A stretch of 64,000 bases of DNA from Mytilus edulis (Eukaryota > Mollusca > Bivalvia > Mytilida > Mytilidae): assembly GCF_963676685.1 (NCBI RefSeq), contig NC_092350.1, forward strand, positions 43,383,705 to 43,447,704. Direction: 5' to 3'. A program made the position numbers and the translations under genes. The notes under the pieces are model-generated. The model was given only the letters and a program-made list of their open reading frames with translations, ran no database searches and was not told the DNA's origin. Shown one piece after another: positions 49,025 through 61,078 of this stretch. Positions within the stretch are counted from its first letter, which is position 1. Every line of letters begins with the position of its first letter.

Positions 49025-49212
49025 TAGTTTTAAATCAGGTCGTTATATATTTCTTATTCGAATTGTTTTATATTTGGCATGCCAGGGCCTTTTATAGCTT
49101 GCTATGTGATATGGATTTTATTTAATGTTGAAAGGCCATACGATGAGCTATACAATATTTCTAGGTGATTTGGTCTCAAGTGGAGTCCAATGACAATCAT
49201 TCCACACATTTT
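49025..49212 (-). repeat. R1 mussel repeat copy
   Basis: Diverged reverse-orientation copy beside the right end of the large element (GGGCCTTTTATAGCTTGCTA, GTTGAAAGGCCATACGATGA). Confidence 0.6.
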
Positions 49213-49564
49213 TAATTCACAGAAGCCAGATCATTTAATGTCACATTCCCATATATTTATAATATTCTGTCTTTTAACATCCACATTTTTCTGATTGGGT
49301 TCAATTAATGTATCCCTCAGAACTAGAAGTTAAAGAAACAACAGACACGGCTTCCTATGTCTCATTTTAGACCAATTATACTTCGAATTTTGACAAAATC
49401 GGTCATCTCAGTAACAGAATCTATGACAAATAAGACGATTTTAATCTCCTTCCCCTTAGTAGCAATGCACCAACTGCACCAGCATATGGGATATACATTT
49501 CCCCAACTCTTACGGTATTCAAAAGCTTCCAGCTGCTACAGTGTCCGAGTAGAAAGTTTAAAGT

Positions 49565-50100
49565 ATAGATTCTAGATACTGACGTTGTTTATAATCTATA
49601 TAACGTGACAGTATTCTTTTACTTGTCTTCATAAAGTATTACTTTCAATGTTTAGTATATTAATGGTAAAATCAATTTGACGTGGCTCGGTACTTGCGCA
49701 TCCTGTCATTGTGTTATGGAACATTTTTGTGTTGTTGTCTTCCGATTATGCTATATGCCTTTTTGTTTATCTTTTTGACATATTTGTTTGTTCTTATATT
49801 GATTAAGATTAACACAATGTTGACTTCTGTTATCCCATTTTTGACATTATTACCTATTTTTATGTCTGTTTGTTTTGTTCGTACATCGTTGTCATACAAG
49901 TGAGAGATTAAGCTAGCTATAAAAACAGGTTTAATCCACCACTTTCTACATATGAAAATATCTGTACCAAGTCAGGAATATTACAGTTGTTGTCCATTCG
50001 TTTGATGTTACCGAGCTTTTGATTCTGCCATTTGATTAAGGACTCGTTTCCATTTTGAATTTTCCTCGGAGTTCGGTATTTTTTGTTGTTTTACTTTTTT
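49565..50100 (+). repeat. R5 mussel repeat
   Basis: Contains GTGAGAGATTAAGCTAGCTA, AGGTTTAATCCACCACTTTC and CATTCGTTTGATGTTACCG, a sequence I recognise as a common mussel repeat. No intact ORF. Confidence 0.55.
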
Positions 50101-51257
50101 ATATGTAAACTATAAAATGTGTCGCCGTGAGTGATGTGTATATTTTACAGTTATTGGTTATTTTTTTATTTTTGCTTGTGATAGAGCTGTCTACTGTTAG
50201 TTTTTATTATAACATTTGTTCTATTTCTTTATATTTTAGTATATCCACCCAAGAACATATATATAGATATTAAATATACTCTTCCAAGATCAACTTCATT
50301 TGATTTGTGGTGGATAATTATACCACATCTGCTTATTTTTGTAGTACTGATGCAAAACATAGGTTGTAAATTTCGTCGTTGTAGTTGTAGTTGGTTGGTT
50401 GATGTACATCCAGTTGCAAATATTTCATGCATGTATTTTCAGGACGAGAACAAATTAACAATCCATACAATTGGTAGGTTCTGTTCTGAGTGCGGGATTA
50501 GGGTTGGAGAAATTAAGAAGTCCACACGAATCAAATGAGGGTATACTGGATAGGGACAGAAATGTTACCTTGCAATACGTTACCTAATGAGCCCTTAAAG
50601 AGTTATTGCAAGTGCAAATTCCTTCGTGAATTATGGACAAAAGTAAAATGACATATTAGGAAAACGACAACGATACAGCATCCGAACAGCACAACAAACC
50701 ACACAATATCTAGAGGCCAATATATGATCGAGTGTATGTTATTTTAAACAAACATGTATAAATCGCATTTACTCTTTAATTTAATTAAGCGAATGGGGGT
50801 TCATACACGGGATTGTTTAACCCTTCAGTATTCTGTATATATGCCCGTCTCAAGCCAATAGCCTTTCAATCGGTGTTTGTCGTTTGTTTTCTCTTTTGAA
50901 ACGTTTTGAATTTATAATGTTTAGGCCTTTTACGGCAACGAGTTTTGCTCAATGCTGGAAGCTGCACTTCGACATACATATTTGCTAATATCCCTATCTT
51001 TTGGTCGCTAGTGTATAGCTGTAGCTGTCGCATTGGACATCATACCACATTACACACATGTACCTTATTTTCATACTGTTCAAAATGATTTTGTTGTTTA
51101 GTTTTGTTTTTTTCAGGCTTTCTACTCGCCCATCTAGTATACTCATAAAATTAAAATAAAACAACATACAAACAAATAATATAACCAATAATTTTGTGGT
51201 TTTAAAATGATAAAATGATTAAATACAAACACAAAATACGAAAACACACAATAAATG
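50101..51257. other. intergenic, no gene seen
   Basis: Apart from the R1 copy at 50870-51060, AT-rich sequence with only short ORFs that look accidental. Confidence 0.45.
50870..51060 (-). repeat. R1 mussel repeat copy
   Basis: Diverged reverse-orientation copy with TTTAGGCCTTTTACGGCAAC and AGCTGTCGCATTGGACATCA. Confidence 0.55.
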
Positions 51258-52289
51258 TTAACAAACTGTTGTGTATTGCCCTCTTTTCATTAGGAAAACC
51301 TTACTATCAAAATCAAACCGTGTTTCGAATGAGAAACATTCAACATTACCTCTCGCAATTTTACGTCTGGAATAGAGAGTACCTAAAATTTTCTTGTTAC
51401 AATTAGACGGTTTTTTCACTCTACTTTTTGTTTTTTGATGCAAAGCTCCGATTGTTCCTGAGGCGTCTATCGTTGTTACTTTGTTTTTTCTAGCGACAAA
51501 TGCTAAATAATTATCCACAATTTCTCGGCCTATTGCTAAATTAGGATATATTGTCCAAGGAAATTTACGATTTACGACAAAATAATCCTCGGCATACCCA
51601 TATGCTATATGGCTTTTCTTAAATGCTCTTTCAACTTCTTTTTCTCCACGTATATTCGTTATTTTGTGAACGTTTAGTAATAAATCACTTCTTTTACCAG
51701 AAAGAAGTATCGGGTTTCTATAAATAGCAGTATTGTTTACTACTCCTTCCAGAGTGGATAAAAATCCTTGATTAAATAGTATATCCGCATTTGCATAAGC
51801 GTATAATTTGCTATTAACTAACTTTTGTGCCGTCAAAAACATATCTTTCAAAACTGGGGTTCCATTACATGATTTTAATCCAACACTTAGCGTTAAGTCC
51901 CATCCAATACTGCTAACATATTTCCTAAGTTTCGAGTTATCAGAGAAAAATATAAGAACTACTTTCGGTTTCATCTGTAACCAGTTATGTATGGTATTGT
52001 TGTAAATGTAAAATTTCTCCATGGTAGAATTAAAAGACGTGAAGAGTGTTAAGAAATGCTCTTCGGAAGTAAACCTAGACTGGGTGGTGCTATCTTGTGT
52101 CATCATTGTCTCCACTTTCGAAATATTCAATGTTTGTTTAATAGAGAAATAGAAATGGCTGCGTTTTTGTCTCCCTAATATGGACACATGGTTGACATTG
52201 GTTGGGGCAACGTGCAACTGTGTTACCATCAGAACGAAAACTGTCGGGTAGAACACACAAAAAAATCCAAACAGATTTTTCATTTTCAT
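51258..52289 (-). CDS. type II membrane glycosyltransferase-like protein, copy 1
   Basis: Intact intronless 343-aa ORF. Residues 5-25 are a hydrophobic signal anchor, so the enzyme would be Golgi/ER-lumenal. The following stem is variable, with N-glycosylation sites (NIS 55, NST 87, NNT 97). Conserved blocks: HNW (101-103), NGTPVLKDMF (142-151), YANADILF (165-172, an N-x-D-type metal/nucleotide-sugar site), SGKRSD (197-202), YAEDYFVV (232-239), IGREIVDNYL (253-262) and IGALHQ (280-285). This order is typical of a nucleotide-diphospho-sugar transferase (GT-A-like) family known mainly as uncharacterised proteins. It ends in GQYTTVC, with the terminal Cys shared by copy 2. The ATG chosen is the first in frame and begins the signal anchor. 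Substrate unknown. Confidence 0.85.
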   Translation of the reverse strand: MKMKNLFGFFCVFYPTVFVLMVTQLHVAPTNVNHVSILGRQKRSHFYFSIKQTLNISKVETMMTQDSTTQSRFTSEEHFLTLFTSFNSTMEKFYIYNNTIHNWLQMKPKVVLIFFSDNSKLRKYVSSIGWDLTLSVGLKSCNGTPVLKDMFLTAQKLVNSKLYAYANADILFNQGFLSTLEGVVNNTAIYRNPILLSGKRSDLLLNVHKITNIRGEKEVERAFKKSHIAYGYAEDYFVVNRKFPWTIYPNLAIGREIVDNYLAFVARKNKVTTIDASGTIGALHQKTKSRVKKPSNCNKKILGTLYSRRKIARGNVECFSFETRFDFDSKVFLMKRGQYTTVC

Positions 52290-53094
52290 TTAACTGTTGC
52301 ATTAGTCCCCTTTATTCTCTTTATGATTTGGTTGGTATATATTTTATCAGTTTCTCTGTTCTTTGTGTAAAACCTGCAAAGAAAAAAAGGCATCCTTCAA
52401 GAATGAGTCAATTATAGTTCAAAAGGTCTGAAAATCAAAAATATGTTTGAAGTGAGTGGGTGGAATGAACTTAAACAGTCACAACCACAAACTTATAACA
52501 AGTTCATTGATTTTGATTAAGAAATAATATTCCTTCATGTCATAATCTATGCTTATTTTAACATAGTTAGGTATGCATTATATTTGCTGATATTTTACAC
52601 TGAGCGTTAGCTACCCATGTCAAAATGAGCATAGAGCATGACACGGAGGCATTATTTCGATTCTAACAGGACAAATACAGTATTTTTATTGATCGAAGCG
52701 TACGAAAATACCTTGAAAATGTTTGGCTGTTCTCGTTTCCTCAAGTTTTTGTGTAGTCTGTACATATCATTTTCACATTTAATAAGTTTAAAAACTAACA
52801 ACAGGGAACATATGTGTTGTTTGATAAACAATATATAATAAAAGTTTATGTAAGCTGCTAAAATGTATATTTCTAATAGAAATACAATGAAAATAACGAG
52901 AATATAAACAGTAAATGTTTGCGCATGTGTCAAACATATATTGTGCTAATTAGAACATGGCTTTGGCTTTGTTTACAAAGCGCATTAAGGACGTCAGATT
53001 AGAATCGTCTTTTATACTTATATAGAATACGCCATATGAACAGAAAATCAATCATACATTACTTCTTATGCGTTAAAACGCATCATACACACAT
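52290..53094. other. spacer upstream of glycosyltransferase copy 1, no feature seen
   Basis: AT-rich; should hold the promoter and 5' UTR of copy 1. No clear element chosen. Confidence 0.45.
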
Positions 53095-53390
53095 TCCGGT
53101 CCAAATTTAACCAACACAGAAAACCAAACACACATTCTGGGCTATCCATTAACCAACAGAGAAAACTAAACACACATTCAGTACCATGCTTTAACCAACA
53201 GAAAACCAAACACACATTCTGGGCCATCCATTAACCAACAGAAAACAAAACACACATTCAGGACCGTGATTTAACCAACAGAAAACAAAACACACATTCA
53301 AGACTATGATTTAACCAATAGAAAACCAAACACACATTCTGGCATATACTTTTACCAACAGAAAACCAAACACACATTCTGCACTTAACT
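53095..53390. repeat. 43-bp minisatellite between the glycosyltransferase genes
   Basis: About seven units around TTAACCAACAGAAAACCAAA and CACACATTCTGGGCCATCC, alternating CTGGGCCATCCA-like and CAGGACCGTGAT-like variants. Confidence 0.88.
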
Positions 53391-53771
53391 TTCGTTTAGT
53401 ACACGAATCAGTGAAACAAGTTCCAATTAAAATGGTTACAACGTTAACGCCTAGGCTATTACTTACAAACAAACAAACAAACAAATATTTTATGACGACA
53501 CCATAAATATAAGTCTACCTTTGTTTACATCACGTGTTTAGATAACAATCGACACATCTTTATACATATACTAAAAATATTAAAGTAATAAAGTGTGCAC
53601 TTTTCTACCACCTGAGAAAATTACAGTTTACATTGTTTAGATAAGCTGTCAATAAGTGTCGTAAAACATAGATGAGCAGAAGATTGTCGTGGTCAGTTCG
53701 AATAGTCTGTACTCAATGACAATTTGAATGTAATTGTATAGGTACAAACAAGAGGAAATATGTATGCAATT

Positions 53772-54800
53772 TTAGCATACAGTTGTAAACATTCCACGTT
53801 TAATAAATGCAATTTCATTATTTATATTTCTTGTTTCCCATGGAGCACATTCTATATTTCCCCTGGAAATCATATGGCGGGAAAATTTAGATCCAATTAT
53901 TTTCCTGTTACAATTGCCCATTTTAATCTTAATTCTGTGGTCAGTCTTTTGGTGTAGAGCACCGATTGAAGCTGATGAATCGATTACATTTATATTTCCA
54001 TTTTTTCTGGCCATATAAACGATGTAATTATCCACCATTGATCTCCCAATCACTACGTCACTGACTATTTTCCATGGAAACTGACTATTTACAATGAAAT
54101 AATCCTCTGCAAATCCATACGACATGGAACTTTGTATTATCAAGTCTTCAATATCGTCATATCCGCTAATTCGCTCTGTATTTAGTCTGTCAATGTGAAA
54201 GTCCATTCGTTTCCCACTAACTAATAAAGGGTGATAATATAACTTATGAAACTTTGACAAATAAAGTAAAGTATTTAGTAATCCACGATCGAATAAAATA
54301 TCTGCATTTGCATAAGCATAAAATTTGCTTTTATACATTGACATAATTTTTATAAACATTTCTTTCAAAACAGGCGTTCCATTACATGCTTTAAGTGGTA
54401 TGCTTAAAGTGACATCCCATCCTATACTTTTTACATGTGTCCGTAGTTTGTCGTCATCAGAGAAGAACACCAGTTTCACATCATTGGATTTCAGCAATTT
54501 CCAGTTATGTAAAGTGTTATTATAAACAACGAACTTCTCCATACTGGGATCAAAGGTCGTAAACAACGTCAGAAAATGTTCGTTCAGATATGATTTGACC
54601 GATCTGTTTGATTTGGCCGCAACTTTTACTTCATCATTTCGTAAATTTTTAATCTGAGTAGACTTTGGACACATATTATACGGACATCGGTATTTTGTTG
54701 CTCTATTATATTCATATTGTACCAAAACAGTGACGTGGTGCATCACAAATATCACAATGAAAACGAGGCATGGTAAAATGATATGAGTGTGATGTCTCAT
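53772..54800 (-). CDS. type II membrane glycosyltransferase-like protein, copy 2
   Basis: Intact intronless 342-aa paralogue of the gene at 51258-52289, same strand, about 1.5 kb away: a tandem duplication. Signal anchor at 8-27. Shared blocks: EHFLTLFTTF (74-83), NGTPVLKEMF (140-149), YANADILF (163-170), SGKRMD (195-200), FAEDYFIV (230-237), IGRSMVDNYI (251-260), ASIGALHQ (277-284) and C-terminal GMFTTVC. The N-terminal stem (28-70) differs from copy 1 and has two extra Cys (39, 44). Roughly half the aligned residues agree, so the duplication is not recent, and both frames have stayed open under constraint. Function as for copy 1; substrate unknown. Confidence 0.85.
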   Translation of the reverse strand: MRHHTHIILPCLVFIVIFVMHHVTVLVQYEYNRATKYRCPYNMCPKSTQIKNLRNDEVKVAAKSNRSVKSYLNEHFLTLFTTFDPSMEKFVVYNNTLHNWKLLKSNDVKLVFFSDDDKLRTHVKSIGWDVTLSIPLKACNGTPVLKEMFIKIMSMYKSKFYAYANADILFDRGLLNTLLYLSKFHKLYYHPLLVSGKRMDFHIDRLNTERISGYDDIEDLIIQSSMSYGFAEDYFIVNSQFPWKIVSDVVIGRSMVDNYIVYMARKNGNINVIDSSASIGALHQKTDHRIKIKMGNCNRKIIGSKFSRHMISRGNIECAPWETRNINNEIAFIKRGMFTTVC

Positions 54801-55255
54801 ACTTTTATATTCTCTTATATGTTATTCGTGAATGCACCCATCAACACAGCAAGTCAATATTCTGAAATAGACAAAAGCTTATCGAATTAGCAATTACAGT
54901 TTGTGTATTTTTGTACAAAATCAACTTTACATGTGTTTCACTCATTCTTGAAGACTGTTCGTTGACCTATAGTTGTTAATTTCTGTGTCGTTTTGTCTTT
55001 TATGGAGAGAGGTCTTATATGCAATCATACCACATCTTCTTATTTTTGTATTATACTTTCTTTCTTTCCCCAAAAAAACCCATTTCAGTCTTTGATCTTT
55101 TGTGCAAAAAATATATTTTCTATGTGTTGGTTTACTTTCTGTTCTTTTGACTTATTTCCATTTTAAGTGCTGGCAGTTCATCTTCGGCTAATGTTTCTAT
55201 GTCGTCCTCTGATACTTTTTACATGTCAATCCTGCTTTGATTGGTAGCTATATAC
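54801..55255. other. spacer upstream of glycosyltransferase copy 2
   Basis: Holds a short R1 fragment (54940-55040, reverse: TCTTGAAGACTGTTCGTTGA...CATACCACATCTTCTTAT). Otherwise AT-rich, nothing recognised. Confidence 0.45.
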
Positions 55256-55684
55256 TGTCACAGTGAATTTGTATAATCAGGGATTATGTAGAATCCCTGA
55301 TTTTTCAGGGAATATGTAGAATCACTAAAATCATTAGTAATTATATATAATCCCTAAAAATGACCAGTGATTTTACATAATCACTGAACATTTTAATAAT
55401 TATTCTACAAATTCCCTAATATGATTTCAGGGATTATGAATAATTTAATGATCCTTTGTTTGATAAAAAAAATATTATAGACAAATTATATTTTTTTCTT
55501 TCAATAATTTCTTGCCAGATGAAATAATTTTGCTTTTAAACACAGAGGATGATCTAAAAGATAAAACCAACACAGGGTTTCGAGATAAAGTTGAAGACTT
55601 CAAAATTAATGATATCAACATTCCCTTTATAGCAATAGCTTTACATGTATTGTTTGTTTATTAAAAGCCAGCGTCAAATGAATA

Positions 55685-55885
55685 TTCAGGTATAAAAGAA
55701 GATGTGGTGTTATTGCCAATGAGACAACTGTCAACAAGAGACCAAAATGACAAAGAAATTAACATCTATAGGTCACCGTACGGCCTTCAACATTGAGCAA
55801 AGACCATACCGCATAGTCAGCTATAAAAGACCCCGAAATGACAATGTAAACAATTCAAACGAGAAAACTAACGGCCTTATTTATG
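55685..55885 (+). repeat. R1 mussel repeat copy
   Basis: GAAGATGTGGTGTTATTGCC, GTCACCGTACGGCCTTCAAC and AGTCAGCTATAAAAGACCCC; 3' part missing. Confidence 0.8.
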
Positions 55886-56329
55886 CTCTATTTTTAAATC
55901 CACAAAGCATGTTATTTGTGATACATGTAAAGCAAATGGTGAAGAAGATTATGGAGCATCTGTTTTGTGTGGTTTTTGTTTTTGTTTAAATGAACAAGAC
56001 ATTCAAACTGTGAGAACTTAGGCATCTAAATGTAGGAAAAACAGGCAGAACTTAGGATTGACACATAGAAACAAATTTTAGAGGAAGCTTGCATTTGGTG
56101 TAATATTCTCATAGCAATTCCACATGATAAAAAAGGAAAGGGAAACCCGAAAAACATAATGACAATTGTTTATAAAAAAAGTCTGAAAAAGAATATCGCC
56201 TGACTACAAAACATGGTATCTTTCTTGCTCGAACCGGTTCACGGTTGCAAATTCCCATCTTTTGTTGGGGGTACCTTCAGATGTTTTACTGAACATTTTA
56301 TTATTACACTTAGGCGTGTCGTTAAAGAG

Positions 56330-58458
56330 GGGGGGCAAGGGGTTTAGCTGTTATGCTGTTATGGGGCATTTTAATTCTTTGTTATCTGTTATTCTGAAAA
56401 TATATTTGCTGTTAGCTGTTATTGTCTTATTCTTTGTTAGCTGTTATTGGGCTTTTAGTTTTTTTGTTATCTGTTATTGTGATAATGTATTTGCTGTTAA
56501 CTGTTATTGAAAATTGGAATGTTAGCATTTTTTTAACAGCCAAATTTTCGGTAGAAATTGAAGATCATTTATTGGACATTGGGGTCTACCACTACTAATA
56601 TGTTGGTCCCGTATTCGGAGAAGGATTCCATTAACATATACCCATCACAGAAGTGAGGTCCAGGACAATTCCAGTATATCTTATGATTATCCTTTGTCAT
56701 ACATTCCATTTCTTTTGGAACATTTATTTAGAAGTATCTTATTTTTTTGTATGAGGATAATGTTCCTGGTTTCCCGTACGAACATATTAAATTAGAACAA
56801 TTTTTAATATGACAAAAAGGAAAACATATGGCTAGGAATATCTAACAAGGATCTCAATTAAGGACTAGGTCCTAACAACCAGTTAACCTTTTATATTATA
56901 TGGTACATAGACTCAGCTCTTTTCAAAGCAGAACCAAATACATTGTACAATGAAAGTTCCCACCATGCACTGGGTTCCGAAGCTGCACATATAACTCATT
57001 ACAAACAAATATTTATTTCGTCTTCAAGCCATTGTTCCCCTACTAAACTACGTATTTTACTTACTAGTAGACTTGGTACAATCAAAAACCTGATAAAAAA
57101 TTGTTCAAATAAGGCCTTTGAAAATAGTGGAATAAAGTACTTTTGGAGTGTCAAAATCGAGGTACTTGATAAATTGCATGCTTATAAATGGTGCTTTTGA
57201 TTTTTTTACCCTATATACAACTTTGCATCACAGTCTTATTCAGAAAAATCCACACATCTCATTAAATGGGCATTTAAAAAAGTCAGAATGCGAATATATA
57301 TATTCAAACTCTTTTAGGTCATTTTTCAGTAGCAACAAACACAAGAACTATGTCAATTGGACCTTCTTTGATACCATAGCTGCCCTTGAATTTTTACTAG
57401 ATATCATTTTTGTCTCTTTGACATATTCCTCATTTCCATTTTATTACACACTATTTAAATTGCCAGCATGTGTGAGTTTCTATAACTGTACAAAATAAAT
57501 GGTGAAAAAAAGTATTATATAACAAATAAACAGCTACGCCATGAGCGCATGATACGCCCGTCGCCTTTTTGAAATATTCAATAACTTCTCAATGTCATAT
57601 CAGCTATTTATAAAAACTGAAAGGGAGCTTCAGTCAATATTTATCATGTATATAAACAATACATCAAAGTATCATGAGAACTGCTGAAAACATTTTTGAG
57701 TTATTGTCCGAAAACTGGAAAATACCATCTTTTTTAATGAATAAACCCCTTAACTGAATAACATAAAATCGAAAATTAATACAAATCGAAAGGGCGCTTA
57801 CAACAATAGATATAAGTAATTCAGCAAAGTTTCATGAGAACTACTGAAAACGTTAAAGTGTTAATGTCCGAAAACTAGAAAATCCCCCCTTTTTAATTAA
57901 TAAAACCCCTTTACTCGGAAACGTGAAATCTTAAATTTATAAAAATTGAAAGGGAGCTCATGTCAATAGATATAAACAATTCACCAAAATTCCTTGCAAA
58001 TTTGTGAAAGGATTTTTGAGATATTATCAGAAAACTGAAGAAAAAAACACAATTTTTATTGAATAAAACCCCATTACTAAGAAACTTAAAATCTAAAATT
58101 TATAAAAAAAAACGATAGGGAGCTCACGTCAATAGATATATCAATTTCCTAAAACTTTATGTAAATTGGTTAAAGAGTGTTTGAGTTAATGTCCGACATG
58201 TTGACGACGAACGGACAAGAATATACCAAATACATATCTAGATACATAATTCTTAAAACTATGTTCATAGAAAATGGAATTCATTGCAAAGGATTATACC
58301 CGTAATAAGAAATACTGGATTTGTCAAGGACCCGACTTATTTTAATATTTCATTTACTGTTATCTGTTTTTGTCCATTTCAATTCCTTGTTATGTGTTAT
58401 AAGCTAAATCAATTTGCTGTTTTGCTGTTATTGGGACCCCCCTTGCCCCCCCTCGTTA
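56330..58458. mobile_element. 2.1-kb TIR element nested in the 3.6-kb element
   Basis: Ends GAGGGGGGGCAAGGGG and CCCCTTGCCCCCCCTC, with GTTAAA (perhaps CGTTAAA) repeated outside both ends as a 6-8 bp target duplication. Next to each end are repeats of GCTGTTATTG/CTGTTAGCTG type. Short ORFs inside (for example 56943-57498) are not recognised. Confidence 0.72.
57590..58205 (+). repeat. tandem repeat of about 135-bp units
   Basis: About four diverged units, each with AAAGGGAGCTCAxGTCAATA, then AGTTATTGTCCGAAAACTG-like and AATAAACCCCxTTACTxA. They lie inside the nested TIR element. Confidence 0.75.
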
Positions 58459-58892
58459 AAATCGGATTCGATATGTGCAGGAAAAGGTTTTCTAAAATGT
58501 GGATATTGTGGTAATAACAGATGTGAAGCGGCATATTACTTTGATATATTGTGTTTCACATTTTCATGTAGTGTGCCTAACATTTTAAAAAAATTGGGTT
58601 ATCATTTTGATATATTCTGCTTAACATTTTTCAATTATGTTACTTTTATACAATGTTGTTTTTATGTGATTTTATAGAATAAATAATTTCAATTTTATTC
58701 ATTTTCTTTATAAATAAAACTATTTCTTCATTTCAGTTATTATGTAGAATCCCTGATGTTTTTTCTAGTGATTATACATAATCCCTGAAAATTTTAGTGA
58801 TTATATATAATCCCTAAACTAGCCAGTGATTCTACATAATCCCTGAAAATTTCAGGGATTCTACATAATCACTGATTATACAAATTCACTGT

Positions 58893-60399
58893 AACATATA
58901 TAATATGCTATCCTTTACAAATTATTTTTAATAAAACAAAAATTGTGAAGTCATTTTGTCTTATTCTTTTCACAATATATATATAATTTTTTTTCTCGTT
59001 CATATGTCTTTGGCGTTTCATTTGCAAACACATTTCAATTAAGATTGCTAGATTACAACTTACCTTAAGTTGAGTTCTTCTGTACTTATCTGACCACCTT
59101 CCACTTCACCGAGCGTCCTTTACGAACTGTCGTGTATTGTTCACGAATGTGTCCAACATTTCGCTGGACAATCATTTCGAGTATTTGAATACCGATTTAA
59201 TGATGATTTTATAATTGTCAAAATAAAGTCAAAAGTGGTTATCATTTGTTATCTATTTTTATTGCCTACTGATTATAAAGACAATTTTCAACAAAATATT
59301 TACTAGTACATGTAGTAAATTCATGATAACATTTAATACTTGTATTTATGACCATTCATTTTGGGTATTGTCACACATTTTCGTAAAATTTTGTTCTTCG
59401 TATGTTACAAAGTGCCGATCGGAGAGGCTAAATCAAAAAGGTATATAATAAGGAAGACCGTTTCAGCAGTGAATCCCCCCTACAAATGTTTTTTGACAGG
59501 TTAATTGTATGACCTAACCAGAAAAATGCTCTAACTTGGTTTATGTTTATGGCAGACGGAGTTATCCGCCCGTCTGTCTGCTGTCCAACATCTTTTGAGA
59601 CATTCCTTCACCTTGTCGCCGTCCTTGTCTGAAGATTAAAAATCATTAAACTTTTGCTACTGGACGTAAAAAAAGAGCTTTTTCTGACATTCTCTTTATA
59701 CCATGTATAATATACGCCGATGAAAAAGCAATCCAATAGCACAAACCTCAAAAGATATTTAGAGGCTAACATACGCGAGGGTGTGGATAGAGGTTCAAAG
59801 AGTATAGAGAAACATAAAATAAAATATGAATAGAGAACAACGAGGTGCTTAAATATAAAGAAAACAGAATAATGGGCAAAAACAATATACAAAGAATAGA
59901 AAAAAATGGCCTAAAACATTAAAGAAAACAGTAACGAAGGACCCCATTCAGACCTTCATACGCAGCCAATGCAGAAGCACTCTATTTTTTAAACAAAAAA
60001 AAATCAGTTGATAACTTTCTCCTCTATTAAAAAAGTCTTTACAAGTTTAATAGATCTAGTTTCTACTTTACAAGGTATATGGAATAGGTATTCAGTAATC
60101 GGAATATGCAATATATTTTAGCGAAAATGTCCAATCTGATTATAATTCAAATCTTTACCAACTCGTATTCTTGTATCATCTGTAGATACCGAAATCCGAC
60201 ACACATTTTAATAAGATTGGGGATATTTTTACAATAGGAATTGCAGTCATTTAGGAATATATATTTTTGAAATATAATACTAGTGTTTTTTAAAGTTTGA
60301 CATGGGACGCTAGTTGAATAAAAATAAAGAATAAATCTACACTCTTTTTACGGGTTCTACAAAATTTCTCAGACAAGATATTGTTCTTCTGTATGCTTA
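58893..60399. other. intergenic, no gene seen
   Basis: AT-rich; no supported exon, RNA gene or repeat boundary. Confidence 0.45.
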
Positions 60400-60687
60400 G
60401 GGAGCTACCATTTGATTTTTATGGGGTGCTAGGATGAAATTTGAAAAAAAGGCAGGACAGGATTTTGAGTAAAAAAAAAAGGCAGGATGAGTAACTGGGC
60501 AAAAAAAAAAGGCAGGGTGACAATTGTTGTAAAAAAGTCAGGATAAGCTAAGAAAAAAAAAGGCAGGACCGAATAGACTGAAAAATAAAAAGGCAGGACA
60601 GAGATTACAAATAAAAAAAAAGGCAAGACACAATTTTTCTTCCTAGCCCCCCCCCCCCCCCCCCATAAAAATCAAATGGTAGCTCCC
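60400..60687. mobile_element. 288-bp Harbinger-like MITE carrying a minisatellite
   Basis: Inverted ends GGGAGCTACCATTTGATTTT and its complement, target duplication TTA (60397-60399 and 60688-60690). The middle holds about eight units of A-run plus GGCAGGAC, each 22-30 bp, and a long C run (60645-60664). Confidence 0.85.
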
Positions 60688-61078
60688 TTAATTAATCCTA
60701 TTCATACATTGAATACTATCTTTACGTTTTAATACGTTTTAAAATAAAAATATGTACAATTTTGCTTAAATCACCTATAAAAGATAAGAAAAAACTTACT
60801 TTTTATGCCATAGTCCGTAGTAAATTAAATTAGAAATCAAGATGAAATAATCCGTAAAATTCTCCTCAGGTGTAAATCAATCTCGACATTCTCATTCTTT
60901 CCTCTGGTATGACATTTAAAATAAGTTTATAGGTCGAATTAGAATAACATCTTAAACCTTACAAGTATTAAGTTTAATTCATAATGAAATAAAGTAAACA
61001 TGGTACAGCTAAAGCATTTGGGAAATGTGACGTGCACTTAAATTTATCCGGCTCGAGGCATATTCTGTATCAGCATTT

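Larger units (their letters stand above)
55260..58892 (+). mobile_element. 3.6-kb TIR element with repeated sub-terminal hairpins
   Basis: Ends ACAGTGAATTTGTATAATCA and its inverted copy. About 165 bp at each end is built of GATTATGTAGAATCCCTGA-type words in both orientations. A Cys-rich remnant reads VICDTCKAN...VLCGFCFC (about 55910-55985), and CGYCGNN occurs at about 58500, once possibly part of a zinc-binding transposase. An R1 copy and a second TIR element are inserted. No target duplication could be fixed. Decayed. Confidence 0.72.

Noticed and set aside
56943-57498. Two overlapping ORFs (85 and 116 codons)
   Set aside because: Lie inside a nested TIR element, low complexity, no recognisable domain.
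60429-60626. ORF rich in PFFF on the minus strand
   Set aside because: Translation of the A-run/GGCAGGAC minisatellite in a MITE.
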